A DNA stretch of 30,154 bases, taken from positions 1 through 30,154 of the forward strand of contig DRGT01000169.1 in NCBI GenBank assembly GCA_011055585.1, read 5' to 3'. Position 1 is the first letter of the stretch. Each line of letters opens with the position of its first letter. The notes under the pieces are model-generated. The model saw only the letters and a program-made list of their open reading frames with translations. It searched no databases and was not told the origin of the DNA. This DNA comes from Candidatus Nitrosopumilus sp. (GTDB lineage: Archaea > Thermoproteota > Nitrososphaeria > Nitrososphaerales > Nitrosopumilaceae). The position numbers and the translations under genes were made by a program. Positions 15,900 through 22,902 of this stretch are shown piece after piece.

Positions 15900-16553
15900 T
15901 TGAAAAGTCAGTTTTTTGTAGAAATAAGTGATTTTGAAAGCTTCGCAAGGTTTGTCTGTGCCCTTAGAGAAAATCCCCTAAGAGTATACTCTCATGACTT
16001 TAAGGGGGAAAAGGTCTTTTCAAGTAGAATTGTTCTTTCTAATTCATTACTTTCATTTTATACAAAAGCTCCAAAGTTGGGAAGATATATCTCATATTCG
16101 GCAAAAGGCGGTAGGGAAGAATGTGTTGTTGCAAATTCCACAAAAGCCATTTCTAAATACGCCCCTATTATTCATCTTAGCTCCATTCCCAAAATTTTTG
16201 TAATAGATCCAAAAAAAATTAGTGACAAATTCAAGACAATCCAAGTTGAAGATTTGGGTAGTCTTGCAAGACTAACTTATGATCCTGAATTTCCAGAAGA
16301 ACAAGATTTGACACTTTACTCTTTTCCACATAAGAAAAAATGGATTATTGGTTACATTACCAAGCTTGATTTAGAAGAAATAGTTCATTGTTTTAATTAC
16401 ATGTCACTTGAGAATGAACCAACTAAACCATTTTTGCAATATTCTCTATCAGAACAAAAGACCCCAGTTTTTACAGACAAGTTTCAGCACGGTTATTCTT
16501 ATCTACCAGTAATAAAACTAAAATCAAGTCATCCAATTTTTGGTTTAGTGTGA
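15900..16553 (+). CDS. Unknown protein coupled to the ureohydrolase gene (217 aa)
   Basis: I do not recognise this protein. It is soluble, with mixed alpha/beta character, no Cys motif and no signal peptide. The start is TTG at 15900, supported by TTTTTAATTACC (about 15869-15880) centred 26 bases upstream. The TGA overlaps the ATG of the ureohydrolase gene (TGATG), so the two proteins are almost certainly made together. Features include a basic middle (IDPKKISDKFK), an Asp/Glu stretch (PEFPEEQD) and aromatic-rich C-terminal strands. A role in the same amine/guanidine pathway, perhaps as partner or regulator, is inferred from context only. Confidence 0.75.
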   Translation: MKSQFFVEISDFESFARFVCALRENPLRVYSHDFKGEKVFSSRIVLSNSLLSFYTKAPKLGRYISYSAKGGREECVVANSTKAISKYAPIIHLSSIPKIFVIDPKKISDKFKTIQVEDLGSLARLTYDPEFPEEQDLTLYSFPHKKKWIIGYITKLDLEEIVHCFNYMSLENEPTKPFLQYSLSEQKTPVFTDKFQHGYSYLPVIKLKSSHPIFGLV

Positions 16554-17404
16554 TGGACAAAATTTGCTGGGCAAACACCAATAATTTTGATGATTCTGAT
16601 TTTGTAATTGTTGGTGTTCCAGACGAGTCACAATCACATGCACTAAGACAAGGTACTGAAGATGCACCTAATCGAATCAGAGAAATTTCACAAAAACGAG
16701 ATTCTTATTCCAGGGATGGCAAGACTTCGCTTGGTTTACCATATTCCTATTCAACTCATGCAAATGTTTACGATTATGGCAACATAGATAGAGTTCAGAT
16801 TGACGAGGTTTATGACCAGATCCTTTCCAAATCAAAAATCCCAATAACAATAGGGGGTGACCATTCAATTACACGTCATATACTGAAAGCCTTATCAAAT
16901 AACATAGGTAAATTTTCTCTAGTTTACTTTGATGCTCATCCAGATTTTGTTAGTTCAACGACGAATTACTATGGATCAGTGTTTTACGATGTATTACCAC
17001 AAATTCATGTAGATTCTAGTATCCAAATTGGAATTAGAACACCAGAAAAAGAAGAGCTTGATAATATTAGAAAATATAACCTCAAAGTGATTACTCCATT
17101 TGATATTGCAGAAAAGGGTGTTGCAGAGATATCAGAATCAATCTTGAACACAATTGGAGAAAAGGTATACGTTTCATTTGATATGGATTGTATTGATCCA
17201 TCTTATGCACCAGGCGTTTCAGTACCAGTTCCCATGGGTTTAAACAATGTTGATGCGACTTATCTTCTAAAAAAGATAGCAAAACAAGGAATCGTAGGAA
17301 TGGATATAATGGAAGTTTGTCCAAGTTATGATGTAAAGGATAGAACGTCACATTTAGCTTCAAGGATGATTTCAGAAGTGATATTTGCTACTGATTTAAA
17401 ATAG
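16553..17404 (+). CDS. Ureohydrolase (arginase/agmatinase family), divergent
   Basis: Manganese-dependent hydrolase family acting on guanidino compounds, 283 residues. All six metal ligands are present: H104 (GGDHS), D127, H129 and D131 (DAHPD), D210 and D212 (SFDMDCIDP). The Glu that binds the guanidinium is E254 (DIMEVCP). Two usual elements differ. The conserved His-Gly after DAHxD is Tyr-Gly (about 140-141), and the loop after DPSYAPG reads VSVPVPMGL rather than a GTPEPGGL-type sequence. The substrate is therefore uncertain: agmatine, arginine, guanidinobutyrate or another guanidine. The ATG at 16553 overlaps the upstream stop; P5C dehydrogenase follows after two bases. Confidence 0.88.
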   Translation: MDKICWANTNNFDDSDFVIVGVPDESQSHALRQGTEDAPNRIREISQKRDSYSRDGKTSLGLPYSYSTHANVYDYGNIDRVQIDEVYDQILSKSKIPITIGGDHSITRHILKALSNNIGKFSLVYFDAHPDFVSSTTNYYGSVFYDVLPQIHVDSSIQIGIRTPEKEELDNIRKYNLKVITPFDIAEKGVAEISESILNTIGEKVYVSFDMDCIDPSYAPGVSVPVPMGLNNVDATYLLKKIAKQGIVGMDIMEVCPSYDVKDRTSHLASRMISEVIFATDLK

Positions 17405-17406
17405 AA

Positions 17407-18990
17407 TTGTTGAGTAATTTGTCTGTGTTTGAAAATGAATACACATGGGGAAAAGCAGTAGCCAACAATACAGTTTCAGAATTTGATGATAAATATGAAA
17501 AGAGTTTTGCAGAAGTTAAAACAGATTTGGGTAAAGAATATCCAATAATAATCAATGGAAAAGAAGTTTTTTTAGACAACAAATTTGATGTAAAATCTCC
17601 ATCAGATACCAGAATAATTGTTGCCAAGTTTCCACAAGCTACAAAAGATGATGCAATAGATGCTATACAAAGTGCAAAAAATGCATTTTCTGAATGGAGT
17701 TCAACTCCATTCAAACAGAGAGCACAGATTTTCAAAGATTGTGCCAATCTTTTCTCAAAACAAAAGTTTCGTCTAGCTGCAATTATGTCGCTGGAAAATG
17801 GAAAAAATAGGGTTGAAGGGATGGGGGATGTTGATGAAGCCATTGATTTTATGAGATTTTATGCCTACCAACTAGAGAGTAATGAAGGCTTTGAGAAGGA
17901 AACTCCACATCCAAATCCAAAAGAAAAAACAAGAACTGTACTAAAACCATATGGCGTGTGGGGAATTATTGCTCCGTTTAATTTTCCATCTGCTATTGCA
18001 ATAGGAATGACAACTGGTGCTCTCGTCACAGGAAATACAGCTGTTCTAAAACCTGCAAGCGATACACCACTTTCATCTTTTAAATTTGCTGAAGCGATTT
18101 ACAAAAATCTGCCGTCTGGTGCAATTAATTTTGTTACAGGACCTGGCAGCATTGTCGGTAAAACCTTGATTGAAAATCCACTTGTTAGTGGAATTGCATT
18201 TACTGGTTCTAAGGAAGTCGGCATGTCAGGATTTCAAAAATTTACAGAAAAACGTGTAAAACCATTCATCTCAGAAATGGGAGGTAAAAATCCCGTAATA
18301 GTGACAGAAAATGCGAATTTAGAAAAGGCTGCAGAAGGAGTAATGAGAGCAGCATTTGGATATGGAGGACAAAAATGCAGTGCTTGTTCTAGAGTTTATG
18401 TACAAAAAAATATTGCTGATGAATTTATCAAAAAACTTTCAGAAAAAACAGATTCCCTAAAAATTGGTTTGCCCTGGAAAAAAGAGGTCTTCTTAGGACC
18501 CGTGATTAACAAAGCTGCCAAAGAAAAATTCCAATCTGTTATTGATTTGGCAAAAAAGGATGGACAGATTCTCAGAGGAGGTTCTGTATTGCAGGACGGG
18601 GATTTTGAACATGGTTACTATATTGAGCCAACAATAATTACAAAACTTCCAAGAGATCACAAGTTAGTCAAAGAAGAACTATTTTTGCCAATTTTGTGTG
18701 TAGATGAATTTGAAACATATGATGAAGCTATACAGTTAGCAAATGATACCGAGTATGGTTTGACAGCTGGAGTCTTCAGTGAGAATAAAGAAGAGCTTGA
18801 AAAATTCTTTAACGAAATTCAAGCTGGTACAGTTTACGCAAATAGGGCATCAAGTGCCACAACTGCAGCTTTGGTACAAAGCCAACCTTTTGTTGGATGG
18901 AAGGATTCTGGAATATCAAGTAGGGGTGCTGGTGGAGAGCGGTACCTTCAACAGTTTTTGCGAACCCAAACTCAAACTCGATGTGACTGA
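17407..18990 (+). CDS. pruA: L-glutamate gamma-semialdehyde (P5C) dehydrogenase
   Basis: NAD(P)-dependent aldehyde dehydrogenase that oxidises glutamate semialdehyde to glutamate, the last step of proline and ornithine breakdown. The 527 residues match monofunctional P5CDH. N192 lies in APFNFPS, the cofactor-binding K215 in AVLKPAS, the general base E290 in SEMGGKNP and the catalytic C324 in GGQKCSACSRV. The terminal GWKDSGISSRGAGG is characteristic of the subfamily. The start is TTG at 17407, two bases after the ureohydrolase stop. The 3' end overlaps the end of the convergent proline dehydrogenase gene by 19 bases. Confidence 0.95.
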   Translation: MLSNLSVFENEYTWGKAVANNTVSEFDDKYEKSFAEVKTDLGKEYPIIINGKEVFLDNKFDVKSPSDTRIIVAKFPQATKDDAIDAIQSAKNAFSEWSSTPFKQRAQIFKDCANLFSKQKFRLAAIMSLENGKNRVEGMGDVDEAIDFMRFYAYQLESNEGFEKETPHPNPKEKTRTVLKPYGVWGIIAPFNFPSAIAIGMTTGALVTGNTAVLKPASDTPLSSFKFAEAIYKNLPSGAINFVTGPGSIVGKTLIENPLVSGIAFTGSKEVGMSGFQKFTEKRVKPFISEMGGKNPVIVTENANLEKAAEGVMRAAFGYGGQKCSACSRVYVQKNIADEFIKKLSEKTDSLKIGLPWKKEVFLGPVINKAAKEKFQSVIDLAKKDGQILRGGSVLQDGDFEHGYYIEPTIITKLPRDHKLVKEELFLPILCVDEFETYDEAIQLANDTEYGLTAGVFSENKEELEKFFNEIQAGTVYANRASSATTAALVQSQPFVGWKDSGISSRGAGGERYLQQFLRTQTQTRCD

Positions 18991-19844
18991 ATAAAGGAAC
19001 TTCCTAGCAACAAAATGTTTCGTTTTCTCTCTTTTAGTCTACGAATTGAATAAGCAAGCCAATTGGTTCCATATGGGATGTAATCAGAAACAACAAAGTG
19101 TTTTTTCAAAAGTTTTGGTTTTATCTCATCTCTGATTCCTTTAAGCATTTGAAATTCAAATTTTCTTTCATATTTTTTTGATAACTTCATTGCATGTTCT
19201 ATCATGCTAACATCATGAGTGGCTATGCCAAACTCGTTGCCTTTTTTGAAAAGTAACCTCATGAGTTTTAGAAAATTTTTATCAACATCATTTTTTGATC
19301 TGTATGAAATTGTTGCTTTTTCTTTGTATGCTCCTTTTACAAGTCTGATTTTAGCCCCATGTGATAATAAATCAATCATGTCATTTTTTGTTCTCTTTAG
19401 ATTAGCTTGTAGGGCAATACCAAGTCTTTCATATCTAGCAAATAGATCATAGTATATTCCAATTGTTTCATCTGTGTGATCAGATGATTCCATATCAATC
19501 CAAACAAATGTATGGGATTCTGCGGCCCTCTTGATTATTTTCTGCAAGTTTTGTAGGCAAACATCTTTGCTCACTGAAAGTCCTATCTGAGTTGGTTTTA
19601 TAGAAATTCCACCACGAACATTCCATTTTTTAAATGACGATACAATTTTTTGATAGTCTTTTACAGTTTCTCTTATCGCCGCATTGGATGTTAGATATTC
19701 TCCTAATTTGTTTATTATTGCATGTCTTCCATTTTTGTAAGCAAATTTGGCAGAATTAAGTGCGTCAGATATTGTATTTCCTGCAATCCATTGATGGGCA
19801 AAACGAAAGAGAATTTTTTCCATTAAGAGCATTCCACTGACCAT
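18972..19844 (-). CDS. Proline dehydrogenase (monofunctional)
   Basis: FAD-dependent enzyme oxidising proline to P5C and passing electrons to the quinone pool. The 290 residues form the PRODH barrel without the PutA regulatory or dehydrogenase parts. Motifs are SIKPTQIGL (about 81-89), WIDMES (115-120), RLVKGAYKE (167-175), FQMLKGIRDE (231-240) and the substrate-binding YIPYGTNWLAYSIRRLKER (255-273). The ATG at 19842-19844 is taken; internal Met5 or Met8 are possible starts, and Met8 gives a family-like N-terminus. Convergent to P5CDH, it completes the proline-to-glutamate route. A TAATTATTTAG box (19887-19897) suggests a leader of about 20 bases. Confidence 0.94.
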   Translation of the reverse strand: MVSGMLLMEKILFRFAHQWIAGNTISDALNSAKFAYKNGRHAIINKLGEYLTSNAAIRETVKDYQKIVSSFKKWNVRGGISIKPTQIGLSVSKDVCLQNLQKIIKRAAESHTFVWIDMESSDHTDETIGIYYDLFARYERLGIALQANLKRTKNDMIDLLSHGAKIRLVKGAYKEKATISYRSKNDVDKNFLKLMRLLFKKGNEFGIATHDVSMIEHAMKLSKKYERKFEFQMLKGIRDEIKPKLLKKHFVVSDYIPYGTNWLAYSIRRLKERKRNILLLGSSFIQSHRV

Positions 19845-19846
19845 TA

Positions 19847-19864
19847 TTATGCCAATAGTCTCAT
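19847..19864 (-). other. Five-codon ORF in the proline dehydrogenase leader
   Basis: The minus-strand ATG at 19864-19862 opens a five-codon ORF closed by TAA, just before the proline dehydrogenase ATG. The ORF's ATG, not the gene's, is at leaderless distance from the box A at 19887-19897. It may affect initiation or be incidental. Confidence 0.2.
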
Positions 19865-19964
19865 CACAAAAAACCCTATGGTTTTTCTAAATAATTATGA
19901 AAGTAAACTGCTAGAAAAATTTATAGTTAATGTGAATCCTTTCAGACTAGGACTGTTTTTGGAT

Positions 19965-20243
19965 TTAGAAGCGTGATAAACTCTTTGAAGACATTCTTGA
20001 AGGCTCGCCACTTTTACTGGCATTGAATTGTTCTATGATTTCATCCTCGCTTAGAGTTGACTCTCCCACCTCAACTATGTTTTTGTTTTCTGGTTCATTC
20101 TTTATCTTTTTCTTACTATTCATTTTTGTCTTACTCACAGGTTCTGAATGAACGTCTAAATGATCATATAGTTTTTCCTTAGTCTCAAGAATTTGCCCAC
20201 AATAATAGCACTCATGACTCAATCTAGACTCACCCCCAATCAC
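19965..20243 (-). CDS. Single C2H2 zinc-finger protein
   Basis: Counted from the GTG at 20241-20243, the 92-residue product has one classical finger, C12-X2-C15-X12-H28-X3-H32 (HECYYCGQILETKEKLYDHLDVH pattern). A Lys-rich stretch (MNSKKKIKNEP) and an acidic/Ser-rich tail follow. Single-finger proteins of this size are common in archaea and usually lack known targets. The frame is open back to a TTG at 20279, but the GTG forms a GTGA overlap with the stop of the 36-residue microprotein upstream, the more natural coupled start. It is third in a run of tiny minus-strand genes. Confidence 0.75.
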   Translation of the reverse strand: MIGGESRLSHECYYCGQILETKEKLYDHLDVHSEPVSKTKMNSKKKIKNEPENKNIVEVGESTLSEDEIIEQFNASKSGEPSRMSSKSLSRF

Positions 20244-20350
20244 TTTTTCATACCCACTTTGCACATGCCAATTTTGCAATTATGGCATACATAATCATCG
20301 GCAGGATTTTGACATCCACAACTACATGTACAAGTATAATCATTCATCAT
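20240..20350 (-). CDS. Cys-rich zinc-site microprotein (36 aa)
   Basis: ATG (20348-20350) to TGA, 36 residues with seven Cys: C7, C9, C11, C13, C22, C25 and C30, plus H23. The core TCTCSCGC followed by YVCHNCKIGMC looks like a compact zinc-binding unit. It overlaps the likely GTG start of the C2H2 finger gene by four bases and begins three bases after the preceding 26-residue ORF, so all three probably share a transcript. The N-terminal CxCxCxC cluster resembles the QCSCH core of the 34-residue protein at 7466. No named family is recognised. Confidence 0.62.
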   Translation of the reverse strand: MMNDYTCTCSCGCQNPADDYVCHNCKIGMCKVGMKK

Positions 20351-20353
20351 TAA

Positions 20354-20434
20354 TCACGTCGAAGGCAGAGTCTTGCTCTTCTTTTCCTTTTCAATAATTT
20401 TTTTCAGTCTTTCTTGGAATGTTTGTTCAGCCAT
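20354..20434 (-). CDS. Leader microprotein of the zinc-site operon (26 aa)
   Basis: ATG (20432-20434) to TGA, 26 residues, amphipathic and basic: AEQTFQERLKKII then a Lys-rich run. There is no Cys. A TTCTAATATG box at 20454-20463 is centred 25 bases before the ATG, so this would be the leaderless first cistron, followed after three bases by the 36-residue zinc-site ORF and then the C2H2 gene. It could be a functional helical peptide or a leader that opens translation of the genes behind it. Confidence 0.48.
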   Translation of the reverse strand: MAEQTFQERLKKIIEKEKKSKTLPST

Positions 20435-20453
20435 GAATGATTTCCGTTTTCAT

Positions 20454-20463
20454 CATATTAGAA
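20454..20463 (-). promoter_or_regulatory. Box A of the three-gene microprotein operon
   Basis: On the minus strand TTCTAATATG is centred 25 bases before the ATG of the 26-residue ORF. No comparable element precedes the 36-residue or C2H2 genes. Confidence 0.5.
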
Positions 20464-20474
20464 CCCACCCTTTC

Positions 20475-20508
20475 AAGGTTTAACAATTGTTGGATTTGCC
20501 ACAACCTT
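20475..20508. repeat. Inverted repeat downstream of the 39-aa gene
   Basis: AAGGTT and AACCTT arms frame a segment that also holds the perfect 10-bp palindrome AACAATTGTT. It lies about 40-75 bases after the stop of the 39-residue gene and just before the next promoter, so it may help end that transcript. Confidence 0.3.
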
Positions 20509-20548
20509 TCAAACAAATTTTCATAGAATATCTAGGTCTTAACGGATT

Positions 20549-20668
20549 CTATCTTCTACACTTATGAAATTGAGTAAATAAACTATCATCAAATGTTCTT
20601 GTTTTTCCCCCAAATAACGCAAAGTAAATTGTTCTGCCGCAATGTTTGCAGTTATTGCCGTAGTTCAT
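20549..20668 (-). CDS. Zinc-site microprotein (39 aa)
   Basis: ATG (20666-20668) to TAG, 39 residues. The putative ligands are C7-X2-C10 in CKHCGRTIYF and H35-X-C37 near the end (FHKC), with a Gly-rich middle (LFGGKTRTFDD). The shape resembles a minimal zinc ribbon. A TGTTTATCTT box at 20691-20700 is centred 27 bases before the ATG, supporting an independent leaderless transcript. It lies just beyond the end of the P0 gene and upstream of the three-gene microprotein operon on the same strand. Confidence 0.6.
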   Translation of the reverse strand: MNYGNNCKHCGRTIYFALFGGKTRTFDDSLFTQFHKCRR

Positions 20669-20690
20669 GATTATACAAAGTGATTTTGGA

Positions 20691-20700
20691 AAGATAAACA
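20691..20700 (-). promoter_or_regulatory. Box A of the 39-aa zinc-site gene
   Basis: TGTTTATCTT on the minus strand, centred 27 bases before the ATG at 20668. Confidence 0.5.
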
Positions 20701-20751
20701 CAAGGCACACAAAACCTAAAATTTGTTTAGTTTGATCGCTTTTTTCTAAAC

Positions 20752-21618
20752 TTATGCTGGGGTATAGTCTTTAGCTTTTCTAGCTAAGGCTTGAGCTTGT
20801 CCCTGACCTTTTTGCAATACCTGCTCTTTGGTTTCATCGGTCAAGAATCCAGATTCTACTGAAACACTTCTTGCAGACTGTGCTGCTTTTGCAAGGATTT
20901 GCTCTACGTTTTCAGGAGTAACATACGCTATTTCAATTGAAAGAGAAATTGCTTCTTGGTGTGCTTGTACAAGCTCTTGAGCAAACTGCTCTACATCAAT
21001 AACCATGTCTTCTTTTGCATAGACTAGACCTTCTTCAAGTGCAGATTCTAAAACAATTCCTGCCTCTACTGGCTTGATATCCATTTTTCCTAAGAGTGCA
21101 GCTAACTGCTCTGAGATTACCTCACCTTTTTTTGCAGGAATTGTATCTTTTGTAATCCAAATTGTTCCTTGATCAATTTTTGTTGGAATTTTGGCGTTTT
21201 TGAATTCTGTAAGCATTGGACCTGGAGCAATTCCTGTGTTTTTTGCTGGTACCACAACATCAATGCTTGCAATATCGCCACCTCGTGCAGGTAGCATAAT
21301 CTTGTTTTTTGCAAGCAAAACATTGAGTTTGAATGGTGACATATTAGTAAACATGAAAAGACATTGGCCAGTTAATTTTGAAACTATGTCCTTGATTCCA
21401 GGAACATCAACATTTTCAAGAGCCTTTTGTGCAACTTTATCTTTGATGCTAACAAACTCTACATCATCTCTTAGCTTCTTTCGTAGTGGTAGAATTTGTG
21501 ATGCTCTAACCTTTTCCATTCTTACAAGAGCTAAAACTTTGTATTTTTTTGGCAACTCTTGTAGCTGCTGGTACATCTGTGTCTTTCTTTTTGGATAGCT
21601 AGTTCTGTTTTCATGCAT
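20752..21618 (-). CDS. rpl10: Ribosomal protein P0 (L10), lacking the usual acidic tail
   Basis: Base of the ribosomal stalk: binds 23S rRNA with L11 and carries P1 dimers. The 288 residues show the L10 rRNA-binding domain (KYKVLALVRMEKVRASQILPLR, MLPARGGDIA, IAPGPMLTEF) and the P1-binding spine helices (about 200-270). Archaeal P0 normally continues for some 40-50 residues into a charged tail ending like P1 in a GLSxLFG-type motif. This one stops at LARKAKDYTPA. The ATG abuts the L1 stop codon, so the two are coupled; P1 is encoded elsewhere (4333). Confidence 0.94.
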   Translation of the reverse strand: MHENRTSYPKRKTQMYQQLQELPKKYKVLALVRMEKVRASQILPLRKKLRDDVEFVSIKDKVAQKALENVDVPGIKDIVSKLTGQCLFMFTNMSPFKLNVLLAKNKIMLPARGGDIASIDVVVPAKNTGIAPGPMLTEFKNAKIPTKIDQGTIWITKDTIPAKKGEVISEQLAALLGKMDIKPVEAGIVLESALEEGLVYAKEDMVIDVEQFAQELVQAHQEAISLSIEIAYVTPENVEQILAKAAQSARSVSVESGFLTDETKEQVLQKGQGQAQALARKAKDYTPA

Positions 21619-22275
21619 CTACTTTTTCACCTGGATTTGCTCTTTGATTATTTTACCCATTGTTGTTTTTACCAAAATTCTTTTGATGTTCCTGTCCCCG
21701 TTTGGCAATTTCTTTTCAACAGCACTAATTACTGCATGAGCATTTGCAGCCAAATCTGCATCCTCCATTGTCTCATCGCCAATTTTGCATGATGTTGACA
21801 AGGAACTTTTTACTTTGACTCTGATTGATGATCTAAATCTTTCTAAAAATGATCCAATTGGTGCATCAAATGGAACTGGTGTTGGCATTTTTCCTCTTGG
21901 ACCTAATAGCTGTCCTAAAACTTTACCGACAGCTGGCATTAGTTTAGTGTCTGACAAAAAGAAATCATATTTGTTGATAAATTTACGAGATTCTCGTTTG
22001 TTGGCGCCAAGTTTGTCAAGATCATCAGTGTCTATTACTTTGTCGGCCTTTGCCTCTTTTGCCTTTAGTCCCATATCTCCTGAAGCCATAACGCATACAG
22101 TAGCTGGGGCGCTTGTCTGTTTTGGAAGCTGAATTGTCTCGTTAATTGAAAATCCCTTTTTCACATCAATATCCTTAAAGATCATGATCAATTCTAGGGC
22201 TTGCTTGAACTTGCGGTCTTTATCGGTAGCTTTTGCCTCTTTGATCATATCTGTAAGTTGAGCTTCAGTAATCAT
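21619..22275 (-). CDS. rpl1: Ribosomal protein L1
   Basis: Large-subunit L1-stalk protein that binds 23S rRNA near the E site and, in other archaea, its own mRNA. The 218 residues carry the hallmark FLSDTKLMPAVGKVLGQLLGPRGKMPTPVP region (about 105-134) and the C-terminal KRILVKTTMG. The ATG is about 29 bases after a box A (22301-22308), so there is little or no leader to host the known L1 autoregulatory site. It is first of an L1-P0 pair, separated from L11 by a divergent Lrp gene. Confidence 0.96.
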   Translation of the reverse strand: MITEAQLTDMIKEAKATDKDRKFKQALELIMIFKDIDVKKGFSINETIQLPKQTSAPATVCVMASGDMGLKAKEAKADKVIDTDDLDKLGANKRESRKFINKYDFFLSDTKLMPAVGKVLGQLLGPRGKMPTPVPFDAPIGSFLERFRSSIRVKVKSSLSTSCKIGDETMEDADLAANAHAVISAVEKKLPNGDRNIKRILVKTTMGKIIKEQIQVKK

Positions 22276-22291
22276 TACGGAAACATTTCGA

Positions 22292-22301
22292 GAAAACCTA
22301 C
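22292..22301 (+). repeat. GAAAACCTAC element next to the L1 box A
   Basis: Part of TCGAGAAAACCTACTT (22288-22303). It lies between the L1 box A and the L1 start. A near-identical element sits at the Lrp promoter (22396-22411). Confidence 0.4.
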
Positions 22302-22308
22302 TTAAAAT
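22301..22308 (-). promoter_or_regulatory. Box A of the L1-P0 operon
   Basis: ATTTTAAG on the minus strand, about 29 bases before the L1 ATG. Confidence 0.45.
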
Positions 22309-22399
22309 CGTTTAGAGACCAAGGCATCTAAAAGATATGAATTTTGAAAATTTTCTAACTTTCCAATGGTAGAATGAAATTAACTAGAAAAAAAATCGC

Positions 22400-22409
22400 G
22401 AAAACCTAC
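22400..22409 (+). repeat. GAAAACCTAC element at the Lrp promoter
   Basis: Part of TCGCGAAAACCTACAT (22396-22411), directly upstream of the Lrp box A in the BRE position. It matches the L1-promoter copy at 13 of the first 14 bases. Confidence 0.4.
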
Positions 22410-22410
22410 A

Positions 22411-22420
22411 TTTATTAAAT
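22411..22420 (+). promoter_or_regulatory. Box A of the Lrp-family regulator
   Basis: TTTATTAAAT is centred 27 bases before the TTG start at 22443. Confidence 0.55.
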
Positions 22421-22442
22421 CAAAATAAAGATCTCGAAAACA

Positions 22443-22901
22443 TTGCATCGACTAGATGAATTAGATATGAAATTATTATACGAACTAACAAAGGACGGTT
22501 CAATATCTGTTCCAAACCTCTCAAAAAAACTTGGAATCAACGCCTCTGTTTTGTACAGCAGAATTAAACGACTAATGAAAAAGAAACTCATTAAAAAATT
22601 CACCATAGAAATTGATGAAACTCTTTTGGGAATAGACGTAAAGGCAACTGTAGGAATAAACCGTGACCCAAAATTAAAAGAATCTATTCACAAACAACTA
22701 ATGGAAACACCCGAGGTTGTTTCAATTTCGGAAATAACAGGAAGATTTGACATTATGGTCAGAGTTTATGCTGACAATTTAGAAGCATTACACAGTGTAG
22801 TAATTGAAAAGATTGGAAAAATAGATGGAATTCAAAACACTGAAACCTTTGTTGAATTACAAAAAACCGATAAAGAACCTGAATATCTAACTAACAAATA
22901 A
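22443..22901 (+). CDS. Lrp/AsnC family transcriptional regulator
   Basis: DNA-binding regulator, 152 residues: an N-terminal winged helix-turn-helix (LDELDMKLLYELTKDGSISVP, then LSKKLGINASVLYSRIKRL) and a C-terminal RAM effector domain (ISEITGRFDIMVRVYADN). The start is TTG at 22443, set by the box A 27 bases upstream. It lies on the plus strand between L11 and L1, splitting what is usually one operon, and its stop is one base from the L11 stop. A 10-bp element shared by its own promoter and the L1 promoter makes control of both plausible. The effector is unknown; RAM domains often bind amino acids. Confidence 0.93.
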   Translation: MHRLDELDMKLLYELTKDGSISVPNLSKKLGINASVLYSRIKRLMKKKLIKKFTIEIDETLLGIDVKATVGINRDPKLKESIHKQLMETPEVVSISEITGRFDIMVRVYADNLEALHSVVIEKIGKIDGIQNTETFVELQKTDKEPEYLTNK

Positions 22902-22902
22902 C

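Noticed and set aside
21191..21598. 135-codon plus-strand open frame inside the P0 gene
   Set aside because: It lies antisense to a certain ribosomal gene, with no promoter and no recognisable domain.
22338..22373. 11-codon ORF in the L1-Lrp gap
   Set aside because: Too short, no box A at leaderless distance and no distinctive composition.
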